From Anabaena sp. 4-3 (lineage in GTDB: Bacteria > Cyanobacteriota > Cyanobacteriia > Cyanobacteriales > Nostocaceae), in contig NZ_LUHJ01000050.1 of assembly GCF_001597745.1 (NCBI RefSeq), positions 72,697 through 136,696 of the forward strand: a DNA stretch of 64,000 nucleotides, read 5' to 3'. Under the pieces are notes generated by a model. It saw only the letters and a list, made by a program, of their open reading frames with translations. It did no database searches and was not told the origin of the DNA. Positions 9,068 through 18,678 of this stretch are shown one piece after another (within the stretch, counting starts at the first letter, position 1; each line of letters starts with the position of its first letter). A program made the position numbers and the translations under genes.

Positions 9068-9786
9068 ATCACTTCATTGAAGTGTGCCTAGATACAGAGA
9101 ACCAAGTTTGGCTGATGTTACATTCTGGTTCACGTAACATCGGTAATAATCTCGCTCAATGCCATATTAATACAGCAAAGGAATTAGCTAAGATGGCAGG
9201 AAATAATTTACCTGACCCAGATTTAGCTTCTTTTATCGCTGGTACTCCCGAATTCCAAGCATACTGGCATGATTTACAATGGGCGCAAGATTACGCGCGT
9301 TTTAACCGTGATGTGATGATGGCACGTTTCAAACGCATCATTGAAAAACATCTAGCCGGAGGAAAAGCAACTAAACCTTTATTGCAGGTAAATTGTCATC
9401 ATAACTACGCCGAAAAAGAAGTACATTTTGGCGAAGATGTGTATGTGACTCGTAAAGGTGCTGTCCGCGCCCAAGCAGAAGATTATGGAATTATCCCTGG
9501 TTCAATGGGAGCAAAATCTTTCATTGTCAAAGGGAAAGGTAATGTTCATAGCTTTTGTTCTTGCTCTCATGGTGCGGGTCGTTTATTGTCAAGAAATAAA
9601 GCTAAAAATGTCTACACACTTGATGATTTAATTGAGCAAACTAAGGGGGTAGAATGTCGCAAAGATAAGGGTGTTTTAGATGAAATTCCTGGGGCTTACA
9701 AGCCTATAGATGAAGTAATGGCAAATCAATCTGATTTGGTGGAAGTTGTAGCCACACTCAAACAAGTTGTTTGTGTAAAAGGTTGA
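9067..9786 (+). CDS. rtcB: RtcB RNA-splicing ligase, exon 2
   Basis: Exon 2 encodes the last 239 residues of RtcB, starting at the Asn of the conserved GGGNHF motif. Further catalytic signatures are 'LHSGSRNIG' (metal-binding His), 'NCHHNYAEKE', and 'SCSHGAGRLLSR', whose His is the guanylylated residue in characterised RtcB proteins. It has no start codon of its own: the frame upstream of 9067 is intron, and a TTG at 9064 is fortuitous. Joining at 8022/9067 keeps the frame. The role, healing or splicing of broken RNA, is inferred from the family. Confidence 0.93.
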   Translation, partial: NHFIEVCLDTENQVWLMLHSGSRNIGNNLAQCHINTAKELAKMAGNNLPDPDLASFIAGTPEFQAYWHDLQWAQDYARFNRDVMMARFKRIIEKHLAGGKATKPLLQVNCHHNYAEKEVHFGEDVYVTRKGAVRAQAEDYGIIPGSMGAKSFIVKGKGNVHSFCSCSHGAGRLLSRNKAKNVYTLDDLIEQTKGVECRKDKGVLDEIPGAYKPIDEVMANQSDLVEVVATLKQVVCVKG

Positions 9787-9793
9787 TATTAAG

Positions 9794-9858
9794 GTTTGTA
9801 GTGAGCGGCTCTAGCCCTCATTTTTGAGTGAGTAAGGACTGAAGTCCTTACTACAAAC
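9794..9858. repeat. Short inverted-repeat element between convergent genes
   Basis: GTTTGTAGT at 9794-9802 faces ACTACAAAC at 9850-9858, and a smaller aaggact/gtcctt palindrome sits inside. The block lies between the convergent rtcB and GH57 genes and could act as a bidirectional transcript end, but no U-tract is evident. A related 'gtag...ctac' block occurs near 38510-38575. Confidence 0.5.
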
Positions 9859-9861
9859 TAT

Positions 9862-12096
9862 TTAAGGTACTTCAATCGGAATTAGGGCATTTTCCGGTAA
9901 GTATTTTTTGTAGCATCCTTCATCAGCTAGGACTAAAACCAAGCGTAAGGGATAATCGGGCGGTACTTGTAAATCTGCCCAAGGTATTGCTAATTCTAAA
10001 CAAGTTTCTAAAGCAACTTGAGCGCGACTGCTGCGGGGATGCCATTGATAATGTTCTCCGGCTTCCCGAAATTGAATTGAGTGGGTGAGTAAGTTAATTT
10101 CTAAATGGTGGTGGTACAAATAATTTAGGGGTGCTATGTCTGGTACTTCTGCCAAAGGTATGGGGCTGTTGTGCATGGTTCTATCGGGATAGAACCAGAG
10201 TAAATTTAACTCTGTTGGTAAATCTTGCCCTGGTTTAATGCCACTTTTAAAGTCTAAGCGCAAGTAGAAGTTAAGGTGATCAACTCCATACCACAAACGC
10301 TGAATTGCGCTGCTAACGTGCATTGTTCCCCGTGCGCCGCCAATTTCTATGCGTCCGGCTTTGTTCCAGTCTTGTTCGTCACCTCTACCATCAATGATAG
10401 GATGAATGAAACTTTCTGGCGAATGATCAGCCCGTGCTTCGTGAACCTCCACGGCTTGTCTGAGATATGGGGGTATAGGTTCATTTAACGCCTGATAGAT
10501 ACCACACAGATGTTCACGGAATAATTGATCAAAGATGGCATCGTGATTAGAAGAATGTCCTTCGCCAAACCACCAAAACCAGTCCGAACCTTCGGCAGCA
10601 TATAAGGCTTCCCAGGCTTCGGGGTTATTTTCTTCTGTGGCTTCTGGGTGGCTGGCTAGCATTTCCCTGGCTTGGGTGAGGTAGTCCCAGGCGCGGTTTT
10701 TGGCGGGATCGCCTATCCAGGTGGTGAAGCTGCCATCTACCCAAGAACCGCTATGTAGTTGTTCTCCGGGGATGGTGGTTGTGGCTGGGAATTTTTCTAG
10801 GAATTCGGAGACGGTGACAAGTTTGATGTTGGGTTCGTTGCTTAAGGTTTGATATAAAGTTTCTAGGAAGGGTTTACCGTCTTGGGGGTAAAATTCCCAA
10901 CAGTTTTCACCGTCTAAGGCGATGGTAACTAACCAAGGTTGTTCACTGGGACGTTCTCTTTGTTTTCTGGCGATCGCTTGCAAATGTCCCACTAAGTCCG
11001 CCGCCGCTTGTTTGGCTGGCATTGCGCTGTATGTAAAGCCAATTAAATCTGATAATCTATGATCACGGAAGACTATAGCTAAATCTCCGGCTGGGGTTGT
11101 CAAACGGTAAGGCTTATACAACAGTTCGGGTTCTTGGACATTTCCCGCCCCATCCCGGTGAAAAAAGTGTTTTAATGTCCAGCCCAAGACGGCTTCATCG
11201 GAACAAATCCAATTAAAACCTTGTTTAACAATATACGGTAAAATTGCGGGACTTACTGACTGTTCAGAAGGCCATAAACCTCTGGGTTCTTGTCCAAAGC
11301 GTTCTTTATATAGTTCCCAAGCTTTATGCAGGTGGCGAGGAATATCTTCAGCCCACTGAAAGCGATGCTCTGGTAATGTCATATTTGGCACTGCCACACG
11401 CCCAGAGTTAGTATCAGCTAGCAAGGGCAAAATTGGGTGTGTGTAGGGTGTAGTGGTAACTTCCAACTGCCCGGAGGCTTGCATTTTGCGGTGTTGGGGG
11501 ATGATGCGGCTGAGGATGTCGCGCTGTTTGGAATAAATACGCTGGCGATCGCTTAATGTAAAATTACGTCCCTGCTTTAACCAAGCTGCAATTTCTGGGT
11601 CATCCCAAAACAGGGGATCTATCCACGCTAAATTATGCCACGCTAATAAATCGCCATACTCAGCCAAATCCCAATTCGCCAAACACCAAGCTGCTCCTTT
11701 TTCCTGCCTTTGAAAATACAACTCGGCGTAGCGGGGATGGGGATCGATTAACGTATGGTGATTAGCATCAAAAAAATGTTGGATAATAAATTCTTTTTGT
11801 TCGTGAGTCAGCTGTTCTGTAGGTGTCAAGCTGGCTTTCAGGTAAGGATCAAAAGCAGTACCGGCAATATAATCTTCAAGTTGCAAAATTAAAGATGGTA
11901 CTAAATTCACCGTTTGGTGTAATTTCGGGTACTTTTCTAAAATCAACACCAAATCCAAATAATCTTTTGTGCCATGTAAGCGCACCCAAGGCAAACGATA
12001 TTGCTGACTTGAAGACGCTGCCATCCCCTTGCCAGGAGATTTATACAACGGCTGATGTTGATGCCATATAAAGGCTACATAAAGTGGATGAGACAT
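9862..12096 (-). CDS. Glycoside hydrolase family 57 protein
   Basis: GH57 enzymes hydrolyse or rearrange alpha-glucans such as glycogen. With the start at 12096 the protein has 744 residues and opens 'MSHPLYVAFIWHQHQP', whose HQH is GH57 motif 1. 'GLWPSEQSVS' at about 300 carries the expected nucleophile Glu, 'WICSDEAVLG' follows, and 'TIALDGENCWEFYPQDG' at about 435 holds the Asp acid/base region. The C-terminal 200 residues resemble the extra domain of long GH57 amylopullulanase-like enzymes. The frame runs 34 codons further upstream, but that segment is translated short tandem repeat DNA, so I reject the longer start. The substrate is not determinable. Confidence 0.88.
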   Translation of the reverse strand: MSHPLYVAFIWHQHQPLYKSPGKGMAASSSQQYRLPWVRLHGTKDYLDLVLILEKYPKLHQTVNLVPSLILQLEDYIAGTAFDPYLKASLTPTEQLTHEQKEFIIQHFFDANHHTLIDPHPRYAELYFQRQEKGAAWCLANWDLAEYGDLLAWHNLAWIDPLFWDDPEIAAWLKQGRNFTLSDRQRIYSKQRDILSRIIPQHRKMQASGQLEVTTTPYTHPILPLLADTNSGRVAVPNMTLPEHRFQWAEDIPRHLHKAWELYKERFGQEPRGLWPSEQSVSPAILPYIVKQGFNWICSDEAVLGWTLKHFFHRDGAGNVQEPELLYKPYRLTTPAGDLAIVFRDHRLSDLIGFTYSAMPAKQAAADLVGHLQAIARKQRERPSEQPWLVTIALDGENCWEFYPQDGKPFLETLYQTLSNEPNIKLVTVSEFLEKFPATTTIPGEQLHSGSWVDGSFTTWIGDPAKNRAWDYLTQAREMLASHPEATEENNPEAWEALYAAEGSDWFWWFGEGHSSNHDAIFDQLFREHLCGIYQALNEPIPPYLRQAVEVHEARADHSPESFIHPIIDGRGDEQDWNKAGRIEIGGARGTMHVSSAIQRLWYGVDHLNFYLRLDFKSGIKPGQDLPTELNLLWFYPDRTMHNSPIPLAEVPDIAPLNYLYHHHLEINLLTHSIQFREAGEHYQWHPRSSRAQVALETCLELAIPWADLQVPPDYPLRLVLVLADEGCYKKYLPENALIPIEVP

Positions 12097-12308
12097 AGAA
12101 TGTGATTGCGAATTGGGCATGGGGCATCGATGCACAGGGCATGGGGCATCGGGCATGGGGGAGGCAGTACGGTCTTGGGGTCTCCCCAAGTGGAGCAACT
12201 GCCGTCATGGGGCATCAATGCACAGGGCATGGGATTTTTCCCCTCTGCTCCCCTACTCCGAAAGCTCCCCTGCTTCTTCCTAGTCCCCAGTCCCCAGTCA
12301 AGAGTCCC
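12097..12308. repeat. Short tandem repeat region between GH57 and nfu genes
   Basis: 'ggcatgggg', 'gcatcgatgcacagg' and CCCCAGT-type units recur in this 212-bp gap. Such heptamer-like repeats are a hallmark of Nostoc genomes. No gene is supported; apparent ORFs here merely read the repeats. Confidence 0.7.
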
Positions 12309-12539
12309 TTACATTATTTGCTCAACTTCGGCAATTTCGGGAATCATTTCTCGCAGACGGCGTTCAATGCCCATTCTCAAGGTCATGGTGGAACTGGGGC
12401 AAGAACCACAAGCACCTTGTAACCGCAGTTTCACAATCGGCCCATCGATGTCTACAAGTTCCACGTTGCCACCATCGGATATTAGATAAGGACGCATTTC
12501 ATCTAAGACTGTTTCAACGTTTTGAGGTGTTAATTCCAT
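12309..12539 (-). CDS. nfu: NifU C-terminal-domain Fe-S scaffold (CnfU/NfuA type)
   Basis: This complete 76-residue protein consists only of the NifU C-terminal (Nfu) domain. '[13 protein letters not shown]' precedes the scaffold motif '[12 protein letters not shown]' with the CxxC pair at about residues 43-46, which binds a transient Fe-S cluster between two monomers for delivery to apoproteins. Free-standing Nfu domains of this size are typical of cyanobacteria and plastids (CnfU). It may act with the cysteine desulfurase at 23405, but they are not linked here. The start is ATG at 12539. Confidence 0.93.
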   Translation of the reverse strand: MELTPQNVETVLDEMRPYLISDGGNVELVDIDGPIVKLRLQGACGSCPSSTMTLRMGIERRLREMIPEIAEVEQIM

Positions 12540-12665
12540 CGTGTGATACCCAGTAAGTTAACAATGGTTATGGAAATGTGAGTTGTGGTAGTGCTAAAGT
12601 CTACTACAAACACATTATCCGAAATGTTCTTTTTTTGGCTGAATAAATCGATCCTAGATCAGATT

Positions 12666-12780
12666 GTCATTAGTCATTGGTCATTAGTCATTAGTCGTTG
12701 GTCATTAGTCATTAGTCATTGGTAAAAGTTCATCTCCCCAGTCCCCAGTCCCCAGTCCCCAGTCCCCAATCCCCAATCCC
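12666..12780. repeat. Heptamer tandem repeats, TCATTAG and CCCCAGT types
   Basis: Repeated 'ttagtcattggtca' units are followed by 'cccagtccccagtc' units. The array lies directly in front of the Uma2-type gene and resembles the blocks at 16071-16300, 27860-27930, 35455-35500 and 44090-44165. It carries no coding potential. Confidence 0.85.
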
Positions 12781-12814
12781 TTGATACACTGGAATAAACC
12801 CCAAAACTTTGCCT

Positions 12815-13552
12815 ATGGTAGCCCAAATCAATCAACTGAATATTTCTTGGGAACCATTGCCCGATGATTTTCAGCTAGAGGATGAACCAGTGGAAAATAC
12901 AGGGCAGCCTATTTTGGCGGGTGCTTTGCGTGAAAGCCTAGAAATTAGTGGTTTTATCCAACCGCAAATGTTGATTGCTAGTAATTTTGCTGTTTGTGCT
13001 ACAGTCAACGGACAGTTTATTGCTAAAGCTCCTGATTGGGTGTATGTTCCCTGTGTAAAAGAAATTGTAGGCGATCGCAAAAGTTACACGCCCAATTTAG
13101 AAGGCGATATCCCGGCGGTTGTCATGGAGTTTTTATCTGGTACTGAGGGGGAAGAATATTCTTTTAAGCGCACCTACCCGCCTGGAAAATGGTTTTTCTA
13201 CGAGCAAGTTTTACAAGTCCCTATTTACGTGATTTTTGACCCTAATGGCGGTTTACTGGAATTTTACCACCTGGAAAACGGACGCTATGAGTTAAAGCAA
13301 CCTGATGAAAATGGCCGTCATTGGCTGGCAACGATGGGTTTATTTCTGGGGACTTGGTACGGCACAAAAGAAGGCAGAACAGGTTACTGGTTGCGGTGGT
13401 GGGATGAATCTGGTAATTTGTTACTGTGGGCGGTGGAACAGATTGAACAAGAACGCCAACGTGCTGAACAAGAACGCCAGCAAAAAGAAAGGTTGATTGC
13501 CTATTTACAAACTCAAGGCATTGACCCGAATAATTTACCCGGCAACCTTTAA
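12815..13552 (+). CDS. Uma2/DUF820-family putative endonuclease
   Basis: The protein of about 245 residues belongs to the DUF820/Uma2 family, a PD-(D/E)XK-like nuclease fold strongly expanded in filamentous cyanobacteria; its biological role is unknown. Typical features are 'DWVYVPCVKEIVGDR', 'DIPAVVMEFLSGTEG', 'YPPGKWFFYEQVLQVPIYVIFDP' and 'LGLFLGTWYG'-like segments, followed by a Glu/Arg/Gln-rich coiled-coil tail from about residue 210. The family's central Asp/Glu positions are only partly recognisable here, so catalysis is uncertain. I chose ATG at 12815; a TTG two codons upstream is less likely. The stop overlaps the convergent histidine-kinase gene by 4 bases. Confidence 0.8.
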   Translation: MVAQINQLNISWEPLPDDFQLEDEPVENTGQPILAGALRESLEISGFIQPQMLIASNFAVCATVNGQFIAKAPDWVYVPCVKEIVGDRKSYTPNLEGDIPAVVMEFLSGTEGEEYSFKRTYPPGKWFFYEQVLQVPIYVIFDPNGGLLEFYHLENGRYELKQPDENGRHWLATMGLFLGTWYGTKEGRTGYWLRWWDESGNLLLWAVEQIEQERQRAEQERQQKERLIAYLQTQGIDPNNLPGNL

Positions 13553-15306
13553 CAAATACTATCGCTGTCACTGTCAGTAGATGACAGCATAACTGGTTGT
13601 TGATAGAGGGGGACTGTGAATGTTACTGTCGAACCCAGTCCTTCACCGAGACTGTAAAAATGTACTTCTCCACCCATAGTCTCGATTAATTTTTGGGATA
13701 TTGCCAGTCCCAAACCTGTACCACCGTACTGACGGGTGCGAGAGCCATCTACTTGGGAGAATAGTTGAAATAGTTTGTCTTGTTTATCGAGAGACACACC
13801 AATCCCAGTGTCGGCTACTCTGACTCTCACCATACCAGGAAACTGCTGTTCTGGCAATTTACCTTTTTGGAGGACGATATCGGCACTGATGGTAATACCG
13901 CCTTCGTGGGTGAATTTGATGGCATTTCCGGTTAAATTCAACATGACTTGTAACAGCCGTTGGTAGTTGCCTTGAACAATGATGTCATCGGAGGTAGGCG
14001 GTAATTGCATCCGAAAACTGAGGTTTTTGGCTTCGGCTTGGGGACGCATGAAGTTTTCCACATCACAGAAGAGTTCGTCTAACTTGACTGGAGCGCAAAC
14101 TAGCTCCATTTTGCCGGCTTCTATTTTGGCGATATCTAAGATGTCGTTAATAATATTCAGCAGGTGTAAAGATAGGTGGTGGGCTTCTTCTAAAAACTGA
14201 TTTCTTTCTTCGGCATCGTCTGCCATGCCTTCTAAAATCAGCTTTAAAAAGCCAATCATGCCGTTGAGGGGGGTACGAATTTCATGGGAGACGTTAGCGA
14301 GAAACTCACTTTTGAGGCGGGAGGCTTCTTCGGCTTTTTGTCTGGCAACTTCTAGCTCTTTGTATAAGGTAGCATGAGCGATCGCTGTGCCTAACTGATC
14401 GGCTACTTCTTTGGCTAATTCTAATTCTGCATCTGTGAGTGGACAGCATTCTGAGCGTAAATTCAGCGCAATCAAGCCATTAGCTTGGTCTTGATAGCAG
14501 GTAGCCACTACTAACATCTTATTATGCTTACTGAGGCTATACCCTGGAATTTCCATGACAATTGGTTCCAAGGTAGCTAACGCCTGTGCAAAGGCTGGCT
14601 CAGTATTCACATCTATTTCTGTACCCACCAGAGAAGGCAGTTCTGGTTGATGATACTCTGCTATTACCCGCACTTTTGAGCTAGCGGGCTGGTAAGGGCA
14701 AATAATACACCGTTCTAGCCGTAATGCTTTGCCTAGACTATCAACTGTTTGCTGCCAAATTACATCTAAATCTAGTGTCCGGCGAATATTTCTGGTAAGT
14801 TTATTGACTATTCTTTGGTGTTCCTGCGATCGCAAAGCTAAGTCTATCTGTGTAGACGTATGAATTGCTACGTTTACTTCTTGGTTATTCACTTTCAGTT
14901 GTAATAACCTACCTGTCACCAAGACTGCACTAGCTGTAGTTCCCAAGGGCGGGATAATCGGACAAATTGCCAGCTCCAACTCGAATAGATTTTGTTCACA
15001 ATTAAACCAACATTGACACCTTTCGGGAACCAAGTTAGTCAACACCCGATGCAATATCTCCATGTAGGAAGCTTTATCCACTGGTACAAAAGCTTTCTGT
15101 TCGTTGCATTGTGTGACTATTGTGTTCGGTTTAAATCCCAACAGCTCACTTTTTTGCCAATAAAACGACAGGTAACGCCCAGCCCCATCCTGCGTATATA
15201 CCAACTCAGCACCGAGGGCTGGTAATAGCCCATCACCCTGATGATGTAACGATTCCAGATTTTGAGTAAATATGTTTGGCAATTGGGAGTTGGCAGTAAT
15301 AATCAT
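13549..15306 (-). CDS. GAF-domain sensor histidine kinase
   Basis: This 585-residue soluble kinase has an N-terminal sensor half with a GAF-like domain (about residues 190-320, 'IAHATLYKELEVARQKAEE' at its end). It is followed by HisKA with the phospho-acceptor His in 'NVSHEIRTPLNG' at about 340, and HATPase_c with N-box 'LTGNAIKFTH', 'VADTGIGV' and 'GGTGLGLAISQ' at about 530. No transmembrane segment or receiver domain is visible, and no response regulator is adjacent, so signal and partner are unknown. ATG at 15306 ('MIITANSQ') is preferred over an upstream TTG. Confidence 0.88.
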   Translation of the reverse strand: MIITANSQLPNIFTQNLESLHHQGDGLLPALGAELVYTQDGAGRYLSFYWQKSELLGFKPNTIVTQCNEQKAFVPVDKASYMEILHRVLTNLVPERCQCWFNCEQNLFELELAICPIIPPLGTTASAVLVTGRLLQLKVNNQEVNVAIHTSTQIDLALRSQEHQRIVNKLTRNIRRTLDLDVIWQQTVDSLGKALRLERCIICPYQPASSKVRVIAEYHQPELPSLVGTEIDVNTEPAFAQALATLEPIVMEIPGYSLSKHNKMLVVATCYQDQANGLIALNLRSECCPLTDAELELAKEVADQLGTAIAHATLYKELEVARQKAEEASRLKSEFLANVSHEIRTPLNGMIGFLKLILEGMADDAEERNQFLEEAHHLSLHLLNIINDILDIAKIEAGKMELVCAPVKLDELFCDVENFMRPQAEAKNLSFRMQLPPTSDDIIVQGNYQRLLQVMLNLTGNAIKFTHEGGITISADIVLQKGKLPEQQFPGMVRVRVADTGIGVSLDKQDKLFQLFSQVDGSRTRQYGGTGLGLAISQKLIETMGGEVHFYSLGEGLGSTVTFTVPLYQQPVMLSSTDSDSDSIC

Positions 15307-15485
15307 TAATCGAGTTGGATAGACAAATGGCAACTCAAAACAGTTTTACTAAAGCTAGGCAAAGCTTCGCATTAAATATTACAGCTTTTACGTATTTATT
15401 TTTACGTATTTTAGCCGTTCTGGAATCTCAGATTGACAAACTTTACATTTTTCAGCTTTATTCTTTACAGCCTATTAATGAAAGG

Positions 15486-15722
15486 TCAATCATTCCATTC
15501 TCCCCTAGGTGGAATTGGCATCCTATGGGGGGTGCGTGTCAATTCATCATCTCTGAGAATCTCACCTCGTAACCATTGCCGAATCGCTACCTCAATGACT
15601 TTACTAGGATTATCGGTCAGGTGCTGAATTTGCTCCAGTAAATCCGAGTCCAGATGGATAGAGATTTCTACCTTATCGGTGGGCATTGATTCCGCATCGG
15701 TAGCTCGTTCTTTCATATTCAT
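15486..15722 (-). CDS. Small ribbon-helix-helix-like protein
   Basis: This 78-residue protein has a centre 'KVEISIHLDSDLLEQIQHL' followed by 'SKVIEVAIRQWLRGE', which fits a beta-strand plus two helices of the CopG/MetJ-type ribbon-helix-helix fold. Such proteins are DNA-binding repressors or antitoxins. No toxin-like gene follows it, and the neighbour on the left is the divergently placed kinase promoter region. An internal Met at about residue 13 is an alternative start. The function is unknown. Confidence 0.65.
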   Translation of the reverse strand: MNMKERATDAESMPTDKVEISIHLDSDLLEQIQHLTDNPSKVIEVAIRQWLRGEILRDDELTRTPHRMPIPPRGEWND

Positions 15723-16383
15723 AGGTTTATCTACTCAAAAACGCTCTGGTAACACGCTTTGTCAAGCAGTTATCTTTACTGTTAGGGCTGTTTACTGACA
15801 AATGAGAAGAGTGGATATTTAGATATTTCCCCAAAATCTCATCAAATTAACAGCATCAGCTGGCAAGTGTGGATGTTCATCAAACTTTCTAGACATGAAT
15901 CTAGAAGTTTTCTCAGTAAATTAGAACATCAGGACAATTACGGGTGTAAACCGCCCTGATATCTACACTATGTACTGATATATCTTTATTGTACGCTTCA
16001 GGTCGATGAATACTAGCAGAGAAAAATGGACTTTATAGAGATTCTTAAAAAGTCCCTCTGTAATCTTTAAGAAGGGGATTGGGGATTGGGGATTGGGGAC
16101 TGGAAGGGATTGGGGATTGGAAGGGATTGGGGACTGGAAGGGATTGGGGATTGGAAGGGACTGGGGATTGGAAGGGATTGGGGATTGGAAGGGACTGGGG
16201 AGATGAACTTTTACCAATGACCAATGACCAATGACCAATGACCAATGACCAATGACTAATGACCAATGACCAATGACTAATGACTAATGACTAATGACTA
16301 GCAGCATCTTTGCTAAGAAAGCATTAAAATACATTAAGTAAATTGCTTTTAACCTTGGTTGCTGCTTCAGCAAGAATTTGTAT
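15723..16383. repeat. Intergenic region with long heptamer repeat block before lepA
   Basis: The first 350 bases show no gene or clear signal. From about 16071 to 16300 the DNA is a run of 'ggggattggaaggga' units switching to 'ccaatga' and 'ctaatga' units, i.e. the two common Nostoc heptamer families placed back to back. ORFs across it are repeat translations. The lepA promoter should lie in 16301-16383, but I could not define it. Confidence 0.8.
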
Positions 16384-18195
16384 ATGACTGACGTTCCCGC
16401 AGTTCGCATTCGCAATTTTTGTATTATTGCCCACATTGACCACGGGAAATCCACCCTTGCCGATCGCCTCCTACAAGCCACGGGGACTGTTGAAAACCGG
16501 CAAATGAAGGAACAGTTTCTCGACAACATGGATCTGGAACGGGAGCGCGGCATTACAATTAAGCTGCAAGCTGCCCGCATGAACTATCAAGCTAAAGATG
16601 GTCAGCAGTATGTGTTGAACCTGATTGATACACCAGGTCATGTTGACTTCTCTTATGAAGTGTCACGCAGTTTGGCGGCTTGTGAGGGGGCTTTGTTGGT
16701 GGTTGATGCTTCTCAAGGTGTAGAAGCACAAACTCTGGCTAATGTCTACTTAGCCCTAGAACATAATTTAGAGATTATCCCTGTTCTCAATAAAATTGAC
16801 TTACCTGGGGCTGAACCTGACCGGGTAATCAGCGAAATTGAAGAAATTATCGGTCTTGATTGCAGTGGCGCGATTTTAGCTTCTGCCAAAGAAGGAATCG
16901 GGATTGATGAAATTCTGGAAGCGATTGTAGAACGCATCCCACCCGCACCGGATACTGTAGATGAACGTTTACGGGCGTTAATCTTTGATAGTTATTATGA
17001 TGCCTATCGGGGTGTAATCGTCTATTTCCGGGTGATGGATGGTCGGTTGAAAAAAGGCGATCGCATCTATCTTATGGCTTCCGGTAAGGAATACGAAATC
17101 GATGAGTTGGGTGTTCTCTCCCCCAACCAAAAGCAAGTCGATGAACTCCACGCTGGGGAAGTGGGTTATTTAGCCGCCGCTATTAAAGCTGTAGCTGATG
17201 CGCGGGTGGGTGATACCATTACTCTGTCTAACGCTAAAGCCTCAACACCTTTACCCGGTTATACAGAAGCCAACCCGATGGTATTCTGTGGAATGTTCCC
17301 CATTGATGCTGATCAATTTGAAGACTTGCGGGAAGCTTTAGAAAAACTGCGGCTGAATGATGCGGCGTTACATTATGAACCCGAAACTTCCAGCGCGATG
17401 GGTTTCGGTTTCCGGTGTGGTTTCTTAGGCTTGCTGCACATGGAAATTGTGCAGGAACGTCTAGAACGAGAATACGACTTGGATTTAATTATTACAGCCC
17501 CATCTGTGGTTTATAAGGTAATCACTAACAAGGGTGAAGAACTGTATATTGATAATCCCAGCCATTTACCACCTCCCAACGACCGCGAACGCATCGAAGA
17601 ACCCTATGTGCAAGTAGAAATGATTACACCGGAAACGTTTGTGGGGACGTTGATGGAGTTGTCGCAAAATCGCCGGGGTGTGTTCAAAGATATGAAATAT
17701 CTCACCCAAGGACGCACCACCTTAACTTATGAGTTACCTTTGGCGGAAGTTGTTACCGACTTTTTTGATCAAATGAAATCGCGATCGCGCGGTTATGCTA
17801 GTATGGAATATCATCTCATCGGTTATCGTGAGAATCCCCTGGTGAAATTGGATATCATGATTAACGGTGATCCCGTCGATTCCTTAGCAATGATTGTTCA
17901 CCGTGATAAAGCTTACGGTGTAGGTCGGTCAATGGCGGAAAAACTTAAAGAATTAATTCCCCGTCACCAATTTAAAGTCCCCATTCAAGCGTCAATTGGT
18001 AGTAAAGTCATCGCCAGTGAACACATTCCCGCTTTGCGGAAAGATGTACTCGCCAAATGCTACGGTGGTGACATCAGCCGCAAGAAGAAACTGTTACAAA
18101 AACAAGCTAAAGGTAAAAAGCGGATGAAATCAGTCGGTACAGTCGATGTACCCCAAGAAGCTTTCATGGCTGTGTTACGTTTAGACCAAAGCTAA
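16384..18195 (+). CDS. lepA: Elongation factor 4 (LepA), ribosome back-translocating GTPase
   Basis: The 603-residue protein is full length for LepA/EF4. The GTPase domain starts '[20 protein letters not shown]' (P-loop), with switch II '[16 protein letters not shown]' and G4 'NKIDLPGA'. Domain II, domain III and the LepA-specific C-terminal domain with '[22 protein letters not shown]' follow. LepA acts on stalled or mis-translocated ribosomes in the cytoplasm, mostly under salt or cold stress. I use ATG at 16384 rather than an upstream TTG. A strong terminator follows. Confidence 0.97.
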   Translation: MTDVPAVRIRNFCIIAHIDHGKSTLADRLLQATGTVENRQMKEQFLDNMDLERERGITIKLQAARMNYQAKDGQQYVLNLIDTPGHVDFSYEVSRSLAACEGALLVVDASQGVEAQTLANVYLALEHNLEIIPVLNKIDLPGAEPDRVISEIEEIIGLDCSGAILASAKEGIGIDEILEAIVERIPPAPDTVDERLRALIFDSYYDAYRGVIVYFRVMDGRLKKGDRIYLMASGKEYEIDELGVLSPNQKQVDELHAGEVGYLAAAIKAVADARVGDTITLSNAKASTPLPGYTEANPMVFCGMFPIDADQFEDLREALEKLRLNDAALHYEPETSSAMGFGFRCGFLGLLHMEIVQERLEREYDLDLIITAPSVVYKVITNKGEELYIDNPSHLPPPNDRERIEEPYVQVEMITPETFVGTLMELSQNRRGVFKDMKYLTQGRTTLTYELPLAEVVTDFFDQMKSRSRGYASMEYHLIGYRENPLVKLDIMINGDPVDSLAMIVHRDKAYGVGRSMAEKLKELIPRHQFKVPIQASIGSKVIASEHIPALRKDVLAKCYGGDISRKKKLLQKQAKGKKRMKSVGTVDVPQEAFMAVLRLDQS

Positions 18196-18221
18196 TCCAT
18201 AATCAAGATACCCAAAACCCT

Positions 18222-18252
18222 AAAAGACGTTGCAACCCAACGTCTTTTAATT
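18222..18252 (+). terminator. Rho-independent terminator of lepA
   Basis: AAAAGACGTTG at 18222-18232 pairs perfectly with CAACGTCTTTT at 18238-18248 across a 5-nt loop, followed by a T-rich tract, 27 bases after the lepA stop codon. Confidence 0.85.
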
Positions 18253-18678
18253 TTGAAGTTTATCTTCCTGTAGAGACGTTGTATGCAACGTCTCTACATT
18301 TCTTAATTAACCGAAAACTGCTATAACTTTTGAATTTTGTAGGCTTGCCTTCCCGTAGGGTATTTTGAATTTTGAATTCCCCAACGGGGTGGGGGGTAAG
18401 AGACTACATTCCACCTGAGTGGGGATCAGTTACGCTGATAAGTTTCATATAGATTTGCTGATTAACTGATTCTTGATAATTTTTGATCAGCTTTTTCCAA
18501 AAACGAGAAAAACATCAGAAAATTTTAGTAAATCTACCTACGGTAATAACCACTCTCAGAAATTTAAAGTTTTATAAAGTAAATGCGCTTTTAGGTAACA
18601 CAGTCTTAGAAGCTAGGATACCTACCATTTAGAGATTTGTGAATTTTGAATTGCTGAAAACATTGGGGAGTCTAGTTC
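18253..18678. repeat. Intergenic region with inverted-repeat element
   Basis: A 13-bp perfect inverted repeat, TGTAGAGACGTTG at 18269-18281 and CAACGTCTCTACA at 18286-18298, is a likely small palindromic element. 'ttttgaattttgaatt', a repeat scattered in this window, occurs near 18360. The remaining 300 bases are AT-rich with no gene and probably contain the promoter of the glycosyltransferase gene. Confidence 0.6.

Noticed and set aside
7561..9786. RtcB interruption as an intein
   Set aside because: The insertion begins with a short frame that stops after ten codons, the endonuclease has its own ATG in another frame, there is no Cys/Ser at the junctions, and P1/P10 RNA pairings fit exactly.
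9862..12198. Longer GH57 start at 12198
   Set aside because: The added 34 residues translate 'ggcatgggg'-type repeats; the conserved N-terminus begins at 12096.
12102..12489. Two plus-strand ORFs over the GH57-nfu gap
   Set aside because: They read tandem repeat DNA and the antisense of the nfu gene.
15963..16266. Two Pro/Ser-rich ORFs upstream of lepA
   Set aside because: Low-complexity translations of heptamer repeats on the minus strand.
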